Part shown: piece by piece, positions 1-8,201 of the stretch
Layout of the letters: the number at the start of each line of letters is the position of its first letter
Position numbering within the stretch: position 1 is the stretch's first letter
Assembly: GCA_002313895.1 (NCBI GenBank)
Contig: DCAW01000006.1
Location: forward strand, 1-29,111
Direction of reading: 5' to 3'
From: Dehalococcoidia bacterium UBA1123
GTDB taxonomy: Bacteria > Chloroflexota > Dehalococcoidia > Lucifugimonadales > UBA1123
Length of the DNA: 29,111 nucleotides
Notes under the pieces: model-generated
Seen by the model: the letters and a program-made list of their open reading frames with translations, nothing else
Database searches by the model: none
Told to the model about the DNA's origin: nothing
Made by a program: the position numbers and the translations under genes

Positions 1-2
1 AG

Positions 3-76
3 TGAGCCGGCTGGGATTCGAACCCAGGACACTCGGATTAAAAGTCCGATGCTCTGCCAAACTGAGCTACCGGCCC
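3..76 (-). tRNA. tRNA-Lys (anticodon UUU)
   Basis: Read on the minus strand, the 74 bases fold into a full cloverleaf. The acceptor arm is GGGCCGG paired with CCGGCTC, with one G-U pair, and the discriminator base is A. The D arm is intact, the anticodon loop is CTTTTAA giving anticodon TTT, and the T arm contains GGTTCGAATCC. The 3' CCA is not encoded: the bases after the discriminator are CT, so CCA would be added by tRNA nucleotidyltransferase. The gene points away from the ribosomal cluster. I see no clear promoter in the bases upstream of its 5' end (77 onward). Confidence 0.97.
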
Positions 77-332
77 ACAAAGGTTGAAGGCGCAACGTGC
101 ACAGGTTCGAGCTCGATGGATCATCGAAATATCCTGGAAGCTTGCACGGTACCGTTTATGATACCGCCGCCAACTCGCCTCTGACAACATCAGAATTATC
201 GTATTCGCATTGATCGAGGACCGATTGGGAGTTGAACGACGCGCGTTCCCCTACCACTTTCGTCCATATCCGCTGTTACGATTGTCGAATAAGCTAAGGA
301 ATCTACGGCAATGTCTTGTTCAGGAGCGCGCG

Positions 333-1155
333 ATGCCTGAAGCTCCAGAGATGGAAGTCGTCAAAGATTATCTCGCCCAGAATCTTGTAGGCAATGAGGT
401 TTCGGAAGCCCATGTGCTCAAACCAAGCGTCTTGAAGTTGTTCCAGGGCGATATTCAGGACGACATGATTGGCCGGACATTCACGAAATAGACCCGACGC
501 GGCAAATTCTCGCTTCTTGAACTGTCTGGTGACAGGGCGATAGTGATTAACCCGAAGCTGACTGGCGGGCTTCAGTTCTGTCCGACAAAACTAAGGGTGT
601 TGAAACGCACTTGCATCCTGCTGGGTCTCAACGGCGACTCGCAACTCCGGTACACTGACGACCGGCAGATGGGAATGTTCTACTACGTATCCAATGATCA
701 GTTGAACGAAGTGCCTGGGTTGAACGACCAAGGCCCCGACGTCCTGGACGACATCGACCTGGAAGATTTCAAGTCCCGATTCAAAGGGTTCCACGGAGAG
801 ATCAAGGGCATTCTCACTTGCGGTCGCGTGCTGTCAGGAATTGGGAACGCTTGCGCGGACGAAATTCTTTTTGACGCGAAGGTCTATCCGTTCAAGCGCT
901 GTAAACAGTTGTCTCACGATGAGTTGCGTCGAATCCACCACAGCGCGCGCCAGGCCATTGTGGATGCCACTTTGGTGGTTCGAGATAGAATGAACGGCCA
1001 ACTGGGCCACAAGTTGCGCGACTTCCTCGCGGGCCACTAACAAAGGCGGGCAAGAATGTCCTGATTGTGGCAACAAGATCAGCCAGATCACCGCGAACAA
1101 GCGGATCACCAGCTACTGTCGGAGATGACAGCCTGGGATGTTGATCAAAAACTGA
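333..1155 (+). pseudogene. Decayed formamidopyrimidine-DNA glycosylase (Fpg/MutM family)
   Basis: An intact gene of this family would remove oxidised purines such as 8-oxoguanine and nick the DNA by beta/delta elimination. The start at 333 encodes MPEAPEMEVV, with the catalytic Pro2 and Glu3 of the family. TRRGKFSLLEL (Lys of the beta-clamp) and the helix-two-turn-helix segment GIGNACADEILFDAKVYPF follow. Three lesions break it. There is an in-frame TAG at 489-491, after which the same frame continues at once with family-like sequence. A frameshift lies near 1038, after which the zinc-finger half ECPDCGNKI...YCRR resumes in the next frame. A TGA at 1126-1128 replaces the last zinc Cys, followed by QPG. 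The length matches a full-length gene, so this is recent decay, not a fragment. Assembly error could explain one lesion but hardly three. Confidence 0.9.
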
Positions 1156-1404
1156 CGGTGTATGCGAGAATCGGAATCCGGGTCGTTGATTCCCGTAGTC
1201 GGCCCTCATAGCGAGGGCGGCAATCTGGACGCAATTGTCTTTTGATGCACGTCTGATCGGACAGTCGTTTTCTCCTCTCGATATTCGACGCTGCAATTGG
1301 TTATAATCATTGAAACCGATCCACTATCAACAGCTTGGATCGACCATAACCGGCTCAGAAACGTCCACGCTTCGGCAGGCACGAAAAACTGAGCCGTTGA
1401 GTAT
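1156..1404. other. Intergenic stretch with no recognised gene
   Basis: I see no convincing gene on either strand between the end of the decayed fpg gene and the promoter of the ribosomal cluster. Open frames here lack any recognisable motif and are overlapped by frames in other phases. rpoB/rpoC, which often precede rpsL in other bacteria, are not in this space. Confidence 0.5.
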
Positions 1405-1433
1405 TTGACACCGCAAGGTCGAGTGAGTACAAT
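1405..1433 (+). promoter_or_regulatory. Sigma-70-type promoter of the rpsL operon
   Basis: TTGACA (1405-1410) is a perfect -35 box. It is followed after 17 bases by TACAAT (1428-1433), one mismatch from the -10 consensus. Transcription would start near 1440, leaving a leader of about 60 bases before rpsL. It is the strongest promoter I see before the ribosomal run and probably drives the str genes and perhaps much of the cluster. Confidence 0.85.
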
Positions 1434-1443
1434 CTGTGTTTGT

Positions 1444-1457
1444 CGCCACAAGTGGCG
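1444..1457 (+). promoter_or_regulatory. Short hairpin at the start of the rpsL leader
   Basis: CGCCA - CAAG - TGGCG forms a 5-bp stem with a 4-base loop within a few bases of the predicted transcript start. It could stabilise the 5' end or act in feedback. It is short, and its role is only a guess. Confidence 0.3.
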
Positions 1458-1502
1458 GCTCGTTTGATTTTTCTCTGTGTGAAATTTCTTAAAGGACATG
1501 CT

Positions 1503-1916
1503 ATGCCTACGGTAAATCAGCTAATCAGGAAGCCTCGCAGGCTGAAGCAAAAGAAGGAAAAAGCGCCTGCTTTGCGATTCTCCTTCAACTCCTTGAAAAA
1601 CAGGACGAAGAAGTTTTCTGGTGCCCCGCAAAAACGAGGCGTGTGCATCCAGGTAAGGACTCAAACGCCAAAGAAGCCGAACTCCGCTCTACGCAAAGTC
1701 GCGCGAGTCAGGCTCACCAATGGGATGGAAGTCACGGCGTACATTCCCGGTGAGGGCCACAACCTTCAGGAGCATTCGGTAGTCTTGATAAGGGGCGGTC
1801 GAGTCAAAGACCTGCCAGGGGTCCGATATCATGTCATTCGCGGAGCGCTGGACACAGGTGGCGTCATCGACAGGCGACGCGGACGGAGCAAGTACGGCGC
1901 AAAACGGAACGCCTAG
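1503..1916 (+). CDS. rpsL: 30S ribosomal protein S12
   Basis: S12 forms part of the decoding centre of the 30S subunit. The 137-residue product starts MPTVNQLIRKPRR. It contains the conserved KRGVCIQVRT, TPKKPNSALRKVARVRLTNG and GGRVKDLPGVRYHVIRG blocks. The two lysines where streptomycin-resistance changes occur (in TPKKPNS and GRVKDL) are wild type. Between KAPAL and PQKRGV there is an insert of about a dozen residues (RFSFNSLKNRTKKF...) that E. coli S12 lacks but many Gram-positive-type and Chloroflexota S12 proteins have. The start at 1503 is chosen over in-frame upstream codons because it gives the canonical MPT start and lies 6 bases after AAAGGA. First gene of the str cluster. Confidence 0.98.
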   Translation: MPTVNQLIRKPRRLKQKKEKAPALRFSFNSLKNRTKKFSGAPQKRGVCIQVRTQTPKKPNSALRKVARVRLTNGMEVTAYIPGEGHNLQEHSVVLIRGGRVKDLPGVRYHVIRGALDTGGVIDRRRGRSKYGAKRNA

Positions 1917-1937
1917 GCTAGGAACGTTCCGAATCTG

Positions 1938-1959
1938 ACTGGCTCAACGAGCCAGTTTT
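1938..1959 (+). promoter_or_regulatory. Hairpin with short T-tract between rpsL and rpsG
   Basis: ACTGGCTC - AAC - GAGCCAGT is an 8-bp stem with a 3-base loop followed by TTT. It looks like a weak intrinsic terminator or attenuator. Just upstream are the palindromes GCCTAGGC, over the rpsL stop, and GGAACGTTCC. In E. coli the rpsL-rpsG spacer is where S7 binds to repress its own operon, so the place fits a feedback site. The structure here is not demonstrably homologous. Confidence 0.5.
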
Positions 1960-1997
1960 GACGCAATATCAAGCCAGAGGACCAGAAGGATACGACT

Positions 1998-2468
1998 ATG
2001 GCGCGCAGACGCAGAGCCGAAAAAAGAAAAATCACTCCAGACCCCAGATTCAAGAACATTGAGCTGGCTCAGTTCATCAATAAAGTAATGCTCAACGGGA
2101 AAAAGACGACTTCACAGCGCATCGTCTATGGCGCTCTCGATCAGGCCAGCGAAGAAGCGAGAAGGCCAGGGATCGAAGTCTTTGAAATGGCTATTCGCAA
2201 CACAATGCCGATGGTTGAAGTCAAGTCCCGAAGGGTTGGCGGCGCGACGTATCAGGTCCCAACTGAAGTCAGGCCCGAGCGACGGTTGGCGTTGGCAATG
2301 CGATGGATTATCCTCGCGGCGCGGTCACGGTCCGGGCGTCCGATGGCGGACAGGCTGTCGGCAGAATTGCTTGAAGCTTCTCGCGGCCAGGGAACGGCGG
2401 TCAAACGACGCGAAGACCTTTACAGAATGGCCGAGGCTAACCGAGCCTTTGCCCATTATCGCTGGTAG
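1998..2468 (+). CDS. rpsG: 30S ribosomal protein S7
   Basis: S7 nucleates assembly of the 30S head by binding the 3' major domain of 16S rRNA and contacts the E-site tRNA. The product is 156 residues, the usual bacterial length. It begins MARRRRAEKRKITPDP and carries the conserved FINKVMLNGKK, VEVKSRRVGGATYQVP and RRLALAMRWI blocks, ending in AFAHYRW. An AGAAGGA ribosome binding site lies just upstream. It follows rpsL after an 81-base spacer that contains a terminator-like hairpin and precedes fusA by 33 bases. Confidence 0.98.
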   Translation: MARRRRAEKRKITPDPRFKNIELAQFINKVMLNGKKTTSQRIVYGALDQASEEARRPGIEVFEMAIRNTMPMVEVKSRRVGGATYQVPTEVRPERRLALAMRWIILAARSRSGRPMADRLSAELLEASRGQGTAVKRREDLYRMAEANRAFAHYRW

Positions 2469-2501
2469 TCTATAGCAAGCGCTGGGACACCGGAAAGTCA
2501 G

Positions 2502-4562
2502 ATGACAACAACAACTTCAACTTCATTAGAAAATATCCGCAATATTGGGTTCATTGCCCATATTGACGCTGGGAAGACAACCGTGACCGAACGGGTGCTG
2601 TTCTTTGCCGGCCGGATTTACAAAATCGGCGGCGTTGACGAAGGCACGACGGTAATGGATTGGATGGCTCAAGAGCGCGAACGCGGCATCACAATCACCT
2701 CCGCCTCGACGACCGCTAGCTGGAAACAGTACGACATCAACATCATCGACACCCCCGGCCACGTTGATTTCACTGCCGAGGTCGAGCGCAGTTTGCGAAT
2801 TCTCGACGGCGGCGTTGTCGTAATCGACGCCGTAGCCGGAGTGCAGCCTCAGTCAGAGACGGTCTGGCGGCAGGCGGACAAGTACAACGTTCCCAGAATC
2901 TGTTTCGTTAACAAGATGGACAGGGTAGGAGCGGATTTCTTCCGAGCCATCGACAGCATCGCCCACCGCTTGAAAGCCAACCCCGTGGCAATACAGATTC
3001 CGATTGGCGCCGAGGATAATTTCCAGGGCGTAGTCGATCTCATCGAGGAACGAACATACACCTACCTAGAGGAAGGCCCCGTGGACCCCGTCGAAGGACC
3101 GGTGCCTGAAGAGATGATCGAAGAGTTTCGCAACTATCGGGCGGCGCTCATCGAGAAGATCGCCGAGACCGACGATAACCTGATGATGAAGTACCTGGAA
3201 GATGAAGAGATATCTAACGAAGAAATTAAGCAGGCGTTGCGACAGGCGACTATCGATTATCGGATCGTGCCGGTGGTCTGTGGCACAGCCCTCAAGCATC
3301 GCGGAATCCAACCTCTCCTAGACGCCATCGGCGACTACCTCCCCTCTCCTCTCGACGTTGTCCCCACACAAGGAAAAGACCCCCGCACCGAAGAGCCACT
3401 CACCCGACATGCGACTGACGAACCGTTTTCGGCACTTGCGTTCAAGACTGTAGCCGACCCATATATAGGAAGATTGGTCTATTTCAGGGTCTACTCAGGC
3501 CATGCGGATTCGGGATCGATGGTTTATAACGCTTCGAGGAAGCGACGCGAACGCCTTGGCAGGCTTGTTCTTATGAACGCCCAACGCCGAGAGGATCTGG
3601 AAGAGGTCAACGCCGGCCAGATAGTCGCCGCGGTGGGCCTCAAAGACACGGTCACCGGCGACACGATTTGCGACATCAACAATCCGGTCGTCTTGGAAAC
3701 AATCACATTTCCGGACCCTGTCGTCTCAATCGCCATCGAGCCGAAATCTCGGGGCGACCAGGACAAACTGTCCGACGCGCTGATCAAGATGGCCGATGAG
3801 GATCCGACTTTCAAAATAATATACGACGATGAAACGGGCCAAACGGTCGTTTCTGGGATGGGCGAGCTTCATCTGGACATCATCACCGACCGAATGAAGC
3901 GCGAGTATAAAGTAGAGGCCAACGTCGGTAAGCCACGAGTGGCCTACCGAGAGACCATTAGGTCCAAAGCCACCGCCGAAGGCCGATTCGTGCGCCAGAC
4001 CGGCGGACATGGCCAGTTCGGACACGTTTGGATGGACATCGAACCGCTTAAAGAAGGCTCAGGCATTCAGTTTGAGAGCAAGATTAGAGGCGGCGCGATA
4101 CCCCAGGAGTTCATACCTGCGGTCGAAGAGGGCGCGAGAGAAGCGCTCCAAGCAGGCCCGCTCTCGGGATTCCCAATAGTGGATGTGAAACTTACGCTGA
4201 CCGACGGGACGTTCCACGACGTTGACTCGTCCAAAATGTCGTTCGCGATCGCAGGCTCTATGGCGACAAAAACGCTGGTGGCCCGAGCGCATGTGTTCCT
4301 GCTCGAACCTGTCATGAAAATCGAAGTGGTCACTCCCGGCGACTATTTGGGCGAAGTGATTGGAGATCTGGGGCGGCGGCGCGCACAGATTCAGAATATT
4401 GAAGGCACTGGCGAGATACAAGTCATCGGAGCGAGGATTCCACTGGGAGAAAGTTTCGGCTACGCAAATTCATTGCGTTCATTGACCCAAGGCCGAGCAA
4501 GCTACAGCATGGAATTTGATAATTATCTGGAAGTTCCCAAGGGCTTCGAAGCCGAAGTCTAA
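2502..4562 (+). CDS. fusA: Translation elongation factor G (EF-G)
   Basis: EF-G is the GTPase that drives translocation of tRNA and mRNA and, with RRF, ribosome recycling. The 686-residue product is full length. The P-loop AHIDAGKTT is at residues 19-27, switch II DTPGHVDF and NKMD follow, and GMGELHLDIITDRMKREY lies in domain III. Domain IV has the GGHGQFGHVWM segment and the C-terminal domain V is complete. The start lies 4 bases after GGAAAG. No tuf gene follows. In many bacteria tuf sits between fusA and rpsJ, so here it must be elsewhere. The fusA-rpsJ gap is 32 bases. Confidence 0.98.
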   Translation: MTTTTSTSLENIRNIGFIAHIDAGKTTVTERVLFFAGRIYKIGGVDEGTTVMDWMAQERERGITITSASTTASWKQYDINIIDTPGHVDFTAEVERSLRILDGGVVVIDAVAGVQPQSETVWRQADKYNVPRICFVNKMDRVGADFFRAIDSIAHRLKANPVAIQIPIGAEDNFQGVVDLIEERTYTYLEEGPVDPVEGPVPEEMIEEFRNYRAALIEKIAETDDNLMMKYLEDEEISNEEIKQALRQATIDYRIVPVVCGTALKHRGIQPLLDAIGDYLPSPLDVVPTQGKDPRTEEPLTRHATDEPFSALAFKTVADPYIGRLVYFRVYSGHADSGSMVYNASRKRRERLGRLVLMNAQRREDLEEVNAGQIVAAVGLKDTVTGDTICDINNPVVLETITFPDPVVSIAIEPKSRGDQDKLSDALIKMADEDPTFKIIYDDETGQTVVSGMGELHLDIITDRMKREYKVEANVGKPRVAYRETIRSKATAEGRFVRQTGGHGQFGHVWMDIEPLKEGSGIQFESKIRGGAIPQEFIPAVEEGAREALQAGPLSGFPIVDVKLTLTDGTFHDVDSSKMSFAIAGSMATKTLVARAHVFLLEPVMKIEVVTPGDYLGEVIGDLGRRRAQIQNIEGTGEIQVIGARIPLGESFGYANSLRSLTQGRASYSMEFDNYLEVPKGFEAEV

Positions 4563-4594
4563 TCGGGGAAAACTGAAATGGCGAGACAACAATC

Positions 4595-4912
4595 ATGACA
4601 ATGTCAAACAGGCAAAAGATCAGGATAGTCCTAAAGGCGTATGATCACCGGATACTCGACCAATCTGCAGGGCAGATAGTCGAAGCCGCTGAGCGCACGG
4701 GCGCTCGTGTGTCTGGGCCGATCCCTTTGCCCACGTCGATAAAGCGTTTCTGCGTGCTGCGCTCCCCGCACATCGACAAGGACTCCAGGGAGCACTTCGA
4801 AATAAGAACACACAACCGTCTGATTGACATCCTGGAGCCCACCTCCAAGACAATTGATCAACTAACCAGGCTGAACGTGCCCGCAGGGGTGGATATCCAG
4901 ATCAAGTTGTAA
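4595..4912 (+). CDS. rpsJ: 30S ribosomal protein S10
   Basis: S10 is part of the 30S head and, as NusE, also joins NusB in antitermination. The product is about 105 residues with the family signatures QKIRIVLKAYDHRILDQSA, GPIPLPTSIKRFCVLRSPH and HFEIRTHNRLIDIL. Two in-frame ATGs, at 4595 and 4601, are possible starts. No strong ribosome binding site decides between them, so the first is given. It opens the S10 gene set directly behind fusA without the long S10 leader seen in E. coli. The structured spacer comes after rpsJ instead. Confidence 0.97.
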   Translation: MTMSNRQKIRIVLKAYDHRILDQSAGQIVEAAERTGARVSGPIPLPTSIKRFCVLRSPHIDKDSREHFEIRTHNRLIDILEPTSKTIDQLTRLNVPAGVDIQIKL

Positions 4913-4920
4913 ACCGAGTC

Positions 4921-4980
4921 ATCTAGGACTGGGCATAAATCAGACCCGCCTAGATATTTTGGCTGCAGGCTTGTGGCAGC
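4921..4980 (+). promoter_or_regulatory. Two tandem hairpins in the rpsJ-rplC spacer
   Basis: ATCTAGG (4921-4927) pairs with CCTAGAT (4949-4955), enclosing GGG/CCC, and is followed by ATTTT. A second stem, GCTGC (4962-4966) with GCAGC (4976-4980), follows. The 109-base spacer is unusually long for this cluster. It may be an attenuator or a ribosomal-protein binding leader placed after rpsJ. This is inference from pairing only. Confidence 0.5.
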
Positions 4981-5021
4981 TGAAGTTTATTCGAGAATCA
5001 TCAAGGACAATTTGGACCAAG

Positions 5022-5663
5022 ATGGCAATACACGGATTGATAGCAAAAAAAATCGGCACCACCCAGATGTTCCATGAAGACGGAAGATCTGATGACGTCA
5101 CCGTGGTGCAGGCAGGCCCATGCATCGTAACTCAGGTAAAGACGCCTGACTCCGACGGTTACACCGGCGTTCAGCTTGGGTTCCAAGAAGTTCGCAAACT
5201 CAACAAGCCCAGACAGGGACACCTCTCGTCCGTCGACAAGCTTTTTCGGCATCTCCGTGAGTTCGGAGTCGACGATCCGTCAGACGTCGAAGTTGGCCAA
5301 GAGATCAACGCTGAATTGTTCGAAGCCGGCGATAAAATTGACGCCACAGGAACCTCGAAGGGCCGAGGCTTTCAGGGCGGCGTCAAGCGTTGGGGTTTCA
5401 GTGGCGGCCCGAAAACTCACGGCCAGTCAGACCGCCATCGCGCGCCCGGCTCAATCGGCGCGGGTTCGTCTCCCGGTCACGTAATCAAAGGGTTGAAAAT
5501 GGCAGGCCATATGGGCAACGCCAGGATCACCACTCGTAACCTTGAGGTTGTCGCCTCTGACCCAGAGCGTAATTTAATGTTTATCAAAGGCTCCGTTCCC
5601 GGCGGACGCAACTCCATCGTGTTGCTCCGGAGGGCTGGAAGCAGAAAAAGGCCACTCAAGTGA
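5022..5663 (+). CDS. rplC: 50S ribosomal protein L3
   Basis: L3 is an early assembly protein whose extended loop reaches toward the peptidyl transferase centre. The 213-residue product starts MAIHGLIAKKIGTTQMF, the usual L3 start, so ATG 5022 is preferred over an in-frame codon at 4959 that would add 21 unrelated residues. Conserved blocks are GTSKGRGFQGGVKRWGF, HRAPGSIGAG and GLKMAGHMGN. The loop has SIGA where E. coli has SIGQ, so the glutamine methylated by PrmB in E. coli is absent, as in many other phyla. The stop overlaps the GTG start of rplD. Confidence 0.97.
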   Translation: MAIHGLIAKKIGTTQMFHEDGRSDDVTVVQAGPCIVTQVKTPDSDGYTGVQLGFQEVRKLNKPRQGHLSSVDKLFRHLREFGVDDPSDVEVGQEINAELFEAGDKIDATGTSKGRGFQGGVKRWGFSGGPKTHGQSDRHRAPGSIGAGSSPGHVIKGLKMAGHMGNARITTRNLEVVASDPERNLMFIKGSVPGGRNSIVLLRRAGSRKRPLK

Positions 5664-6340
5664 AGCTCCCCGTCAATAACACAAGAGGCAGCGTCGTCCG
5701 CGAAATTGACGTCCGAGACGACGTATTCGCTCGACGCCAGAATGACGCAGTCGTGCATCAGGTAATGGTCGGCCAGCTAGCTAATCGCAGGCAAGGGACA
5801 GCAAAGGTTAAGACGCGCTCCGAAGTGTCCGGCGGAGGGGTCAAGCCCAGGCCGCAGAAGGGCACAGGTCGCGCTCGTGCCGGAACCATTCGCGCACCCC
5901 AATGGAAGGGCGGCGGGACGGTTTTCGGCCCCGCTCCCAGAAGCTATCGACAACGGACCCCCAAACGCATGAAGAGGCTGGCTTTGGTGATAACTCTTTC
6001 AGCCAAGGCCCGCGACGGCAAGTTGATCGTGTTTGAAGACCTGAACCTGGCAAACGCCAAAACTAAAAACCTGATGAACGCGCTAAACGCGGTCGGCGCC
6101 GGGCCTTCGATACTGCTGGTGGCTGACGGGGCTAGCTCCGATGTGATTCGCGCTTCCAACAACATACCCCGACTCAAAGCCATCCCAAGCCAGTCGCTCA
6201 ACGCCACAGATATATTAGACTTCCAGTCGATCGTCATGACGGAGGCCGCTGTTCGCAACGCAGAGGTGATTTGGGGCGGCAGGTTCCAGCGCAAGCCATC
6301 TCCGGTTCCTGAGGCAGTCGCTGAAGGTGAGGAGAACTAG
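5660..6340 (+). CDS. rplD: 50S ribosomal protein L4
   Basis: L4 lines the nascent peptide exit tunnel and in E. coli also represses the S10 operon. The 226-residue product begins with GTG in a GTGA overlap with the rplC stop, so the two are translationally coupled. The tunnel-loop signature RSEVSGGGVKPRPQKGTGRAR is clear from the positions of GGGVKP and QKGTGRAR. The usual ending near WGGRF is followed by a short acidic tail (PVPEAVAEGEEN). rplW starts 3 bases after the stop. Confidence 0.97.
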   Translation: MKLPVNNTRGSVVREIDVRDDVFARRQNDAVVHQVMVGQLANRRQGTAKVKTRSEVSGGGVKPRPQKGTGRARAGTIRAPQWKGGGTVFGPAPRSYRQRTPKRMKRLALVITLSAKARDGKLIVFEDLNLANAKTKNLMNALNAVGAGPSILLVADGASSDVIRASNNIPRLKAIPSQSLNATDILDFQSIVMTEAAVRNAEVIWGGRFQRKPSPVPEAVAEGEEN

Positions 6341-6343
6341 GCA

Positions 6344-6628
6344 ATGCAAGTATTTGACATATTAAGGCGTCCGGTAATCACCGAAAAAAGCACGATTCTT
6401 CAAGAGGAAGGGCGCTACACATTCGAGGTTGCTCTAAACGCCACCAAACACCAGATCAAGGAAGCGGTTGAAGAAGCCTTCAATGTTGACGTTCTTCAGG
6501 TCAACACAATGCACGTTCGTGGAAAACGAAAACGATTCGGCCCTCGTATCGCCCAAGGGCGATCGTGGAAGAAGGCGATCGTTTTGTTGTCCCCGGGCGA
6601 CACTATCACTATATTCGAGGGTGTATAA
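6344..6628 (+). CDS. rplW: 50S ribosomal protein L23
   Basis: L23 sits at the tunnel exit and is the docking site for trigger factor and SRP. The 94-residue product has the family opening DILRRPVITEKST and the segment EAFNVDVLQVNTMHVRGKRKR. Length is normal. The stop codon is immediately followed by the ATG of rplB with no spacer, so the ribosome binding site for rplB (GAGGGTG) lies inside the end of rplW. Confidence 0.97.
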   Translation: MQVFDILRRPVITEKSTILQEEGRYTFEVALNATKHQIKEAVEEAFNVDVLQVNTMHVRGKRKRFGPRIAQGRSWKKAIVLLSPGDTITIFEGV

Positions 6629-7459
6629 ATGCCTCTCAAAACACGCAAGCCAACAACCCCCGGCCAGCGAGGGCTGGTGCTCCAGACAACCGATGATATT
6701 ACGACGCGGAAGCCCAAAAAGTCCCTGCTTCGGCCCTTAAAAAAGACTGGCGGACGCAACGGCCAAGGCCGCATCACAGTTCGACACAGGGGCGGCGGAC
6801 ACAAGAGGCGCTATCGCGTCATTGACTTCAAACGCGACAAGTTTGGCGTTCCCGGCGAAGTCACGACTATCGAGTACGACCCTAACAGGTCATCTAGAAT
6901 CGCCCTGATAAAATATCCGGACGGCGACTGGCGATACATCGTCGCGCCCAATGGCCTGAAAGTCGGTGACACGGTGCAGTCCGGCCCGGACGCACCCATC
7001 CGCACAGGGAACGCGCTGCCCCTCAATGCGATACCCGCTGGCACCACGGTTCACAACGTTGAGCTTAGCGTTGGCAAGGGCGCCCAAATTGTGAGAAGCG
7101 CTGGAAGCTCTGCACAGGTTCTTGCTAGTGAGGACAAGTACTCTTTACTCCGTTTGCCATCGGGGGAGATGCGAAATGTCCTTAGCACTTGTATGGCAAC
7201 AATTGGGCAGGTAAGCGCCCTTGATCACAAAAACACCAAATTGGGCAAAGCAGGCCGCAAACGCCACATGGGGCGAAGGCCTGAAGTTCGAGGCGTTGTA
7301 ATGAATCCCAGAGACCATCCCCACGGTGGCGGCGAGGGCAGGTCGCCGATTGGGATGCCGGGACCGAAGACCCCCTGGGGCAAGCCAGCTCTGGGCGCGC
7401 GCACTCGAAGGAACAAATCCACAAACAAATTCATCGTGCGTCGCAGATACCAGAAGTAG
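6629..7459 (+). CDS. rplB: 50S ribosomal protein L2
   Basis: L2 is needed for subunit joining and lies close to the peptidyl transferase centre. The 276-residue product is the usual length. It shows GRITVRHRGGGHKRRYR, the RLPSGEMRNV block and the C-terminal MNPRDHPHGGGEGRSP, which holds the conserved histidine linked to peptidyl transferase activity. It abuts rplW with no gap and precedes rpsS by 61 bases. Confidence 0.98.
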   Translation: MPLKTRKPTTPGQRGLVLQTTDDITTRKPKKSLLRPLKKTGGRNGQGRITVRHRGGGHKRRYRVIDFKRDKFGVPGEVTTIEYDPNRSSRIALIKYPDGDWRYIVAPNGLKVGDTVQSGPDAPIRTGNALPLNAIPAGTTVHNVELSVGKGAQIVRSAGSSAQVLASEDKYSLLRLPSGEMRNVLSTCMATIGQVSALDHKNTKLGKAGRKRHMGRRPEVRGVVMNPRDHPHGGGEGRSPIGMPGPKTPWGKPALGARTRRNKSTNKFIVRRRYQK

Positions 7460-7520
7460 CTATACTAACAGCTGGGCAATCCGCCTGCGGCAACACAGTC
7501 GATTATGAAAGAGGTCAACA

Positions 7521-7805
7521 ATGTCGAGGTCAATTAAAAAAGGTCCGTTCGTGCAAGAGAAACTTGCGAAGAAGGTTGACCAGGCTCGTCAAAGCAACAG
7601 CCAGGCCGTGATACGAACGTGGTCTCGCGCATCGACGATCATGCCTGATATGCTTGGGTTGACCATTGCTGTCCATGACGGGCGGCGCCACGTCCCGTTG
7701 TTCATCACAGAAAACATGGTCGGTCACAAGCTGGGCGAATTCGCTCCCACCCGCACCTTCCGGGGTCACTCCTCGAAGTCGGAACGAGCCTCTGCCGTCC
7801 GTTAA
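7521..7805 (+). CDS. rpsS: 30S ribosomal protein S19
   Basis: S19 forms the head of the 30S subunit with S13. The 94-residue product starts MSRSIKKGPFVQEKL. It has RTWSRASTIMPDMLG and HDGRRHVPLFITENMVGHKLGEFAPTRTF in the conserved order (positions of HDGRRHVP and GHKLGEF). AGAGGT precedes the start. Length is normal. Confidence 0.98.
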   Translation: MSRSIKKGPFVQEKLAKKVDQARQSNSQAVIRTWSRASTIMPDMLGLTIAVHDGRRHVPLFITENMVGHKLGEFAPTRTFRGHSSKSERASAVR

Positions 7806-7861
7806 TTGTTCGTGACCAGTTAACCTTATAAGATTCAGACAGGCGAATATCAGGAAATGAA

Positions 7862-8200
7862 ATGCCAATAAGCGCCACCGCGAAAGACACCGGTATATCG
7901 GCCAACAAAATGAGACGGATTATCGACCTCGTGCGAGGCGAGAAAGTGGAAAATGCTCTGCATATTCTCCAGTTCCTGCCTTCACCCGCGGCTATCAAGA
8001 TAGCCAAGGTCGTTAAATCCGCAGCAGCAAACGCTGAAAACGAGCTTTTCTTGAACAGTGCCGATCTGAGGATCGTAGAAATATACGCAAACGATGGACC
8101 GAGCCTAAAGCGTTTCCGCGCAAGGGCACGTGGCCGAGCGAACAGAATAATCAAACGAAACTGCCATCTCACCGTCGTGGTGGACGAACAGGAGATCTAG
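7862..8200 (+). CDS. rplV: 50S ribosomal protein L22
   Basis: L22 contacts all 23S rRNA domains, and its hairpin lines the exit tunnel beside L4. The product is 112 residues. It carries the family pattern ISANKMRRIIDLVRGEKVENAL and, at the C-terminus, GPSLKRFRARARGRANRI, the conserved hairpin region, before the final strand HLTVVV. The rpsC GTG start follows one base after the stop. Confidence 0.97.
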   Translation: MPISATAKDTGISANKMRRIIDLVRGEKVENALHILQFLPSPAAIKIAKVVKSAAANAENELFLNSADLRIVEIYANDGPSLKRFRARARGRANRIIKRNCHLTVVVDEQEI

Positions 8201-8201
8201 A

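Noticed and set aside
1117..1128. TGA at a zinc-finger Cys of the fpg remnant as another selenocysteine
   Set aside because: The same gene also has an in-frame TAG and a frameshift, so the TGA is most simply a nonsense mutation. I saw no supporting SECIS hairpin.
5440..5480. Missing PrmB glutamine in L3 (SIGA instead of SIGQ)
   Set aside because: Alanine at this place is common outside proteobacteria, so it is not unusual.
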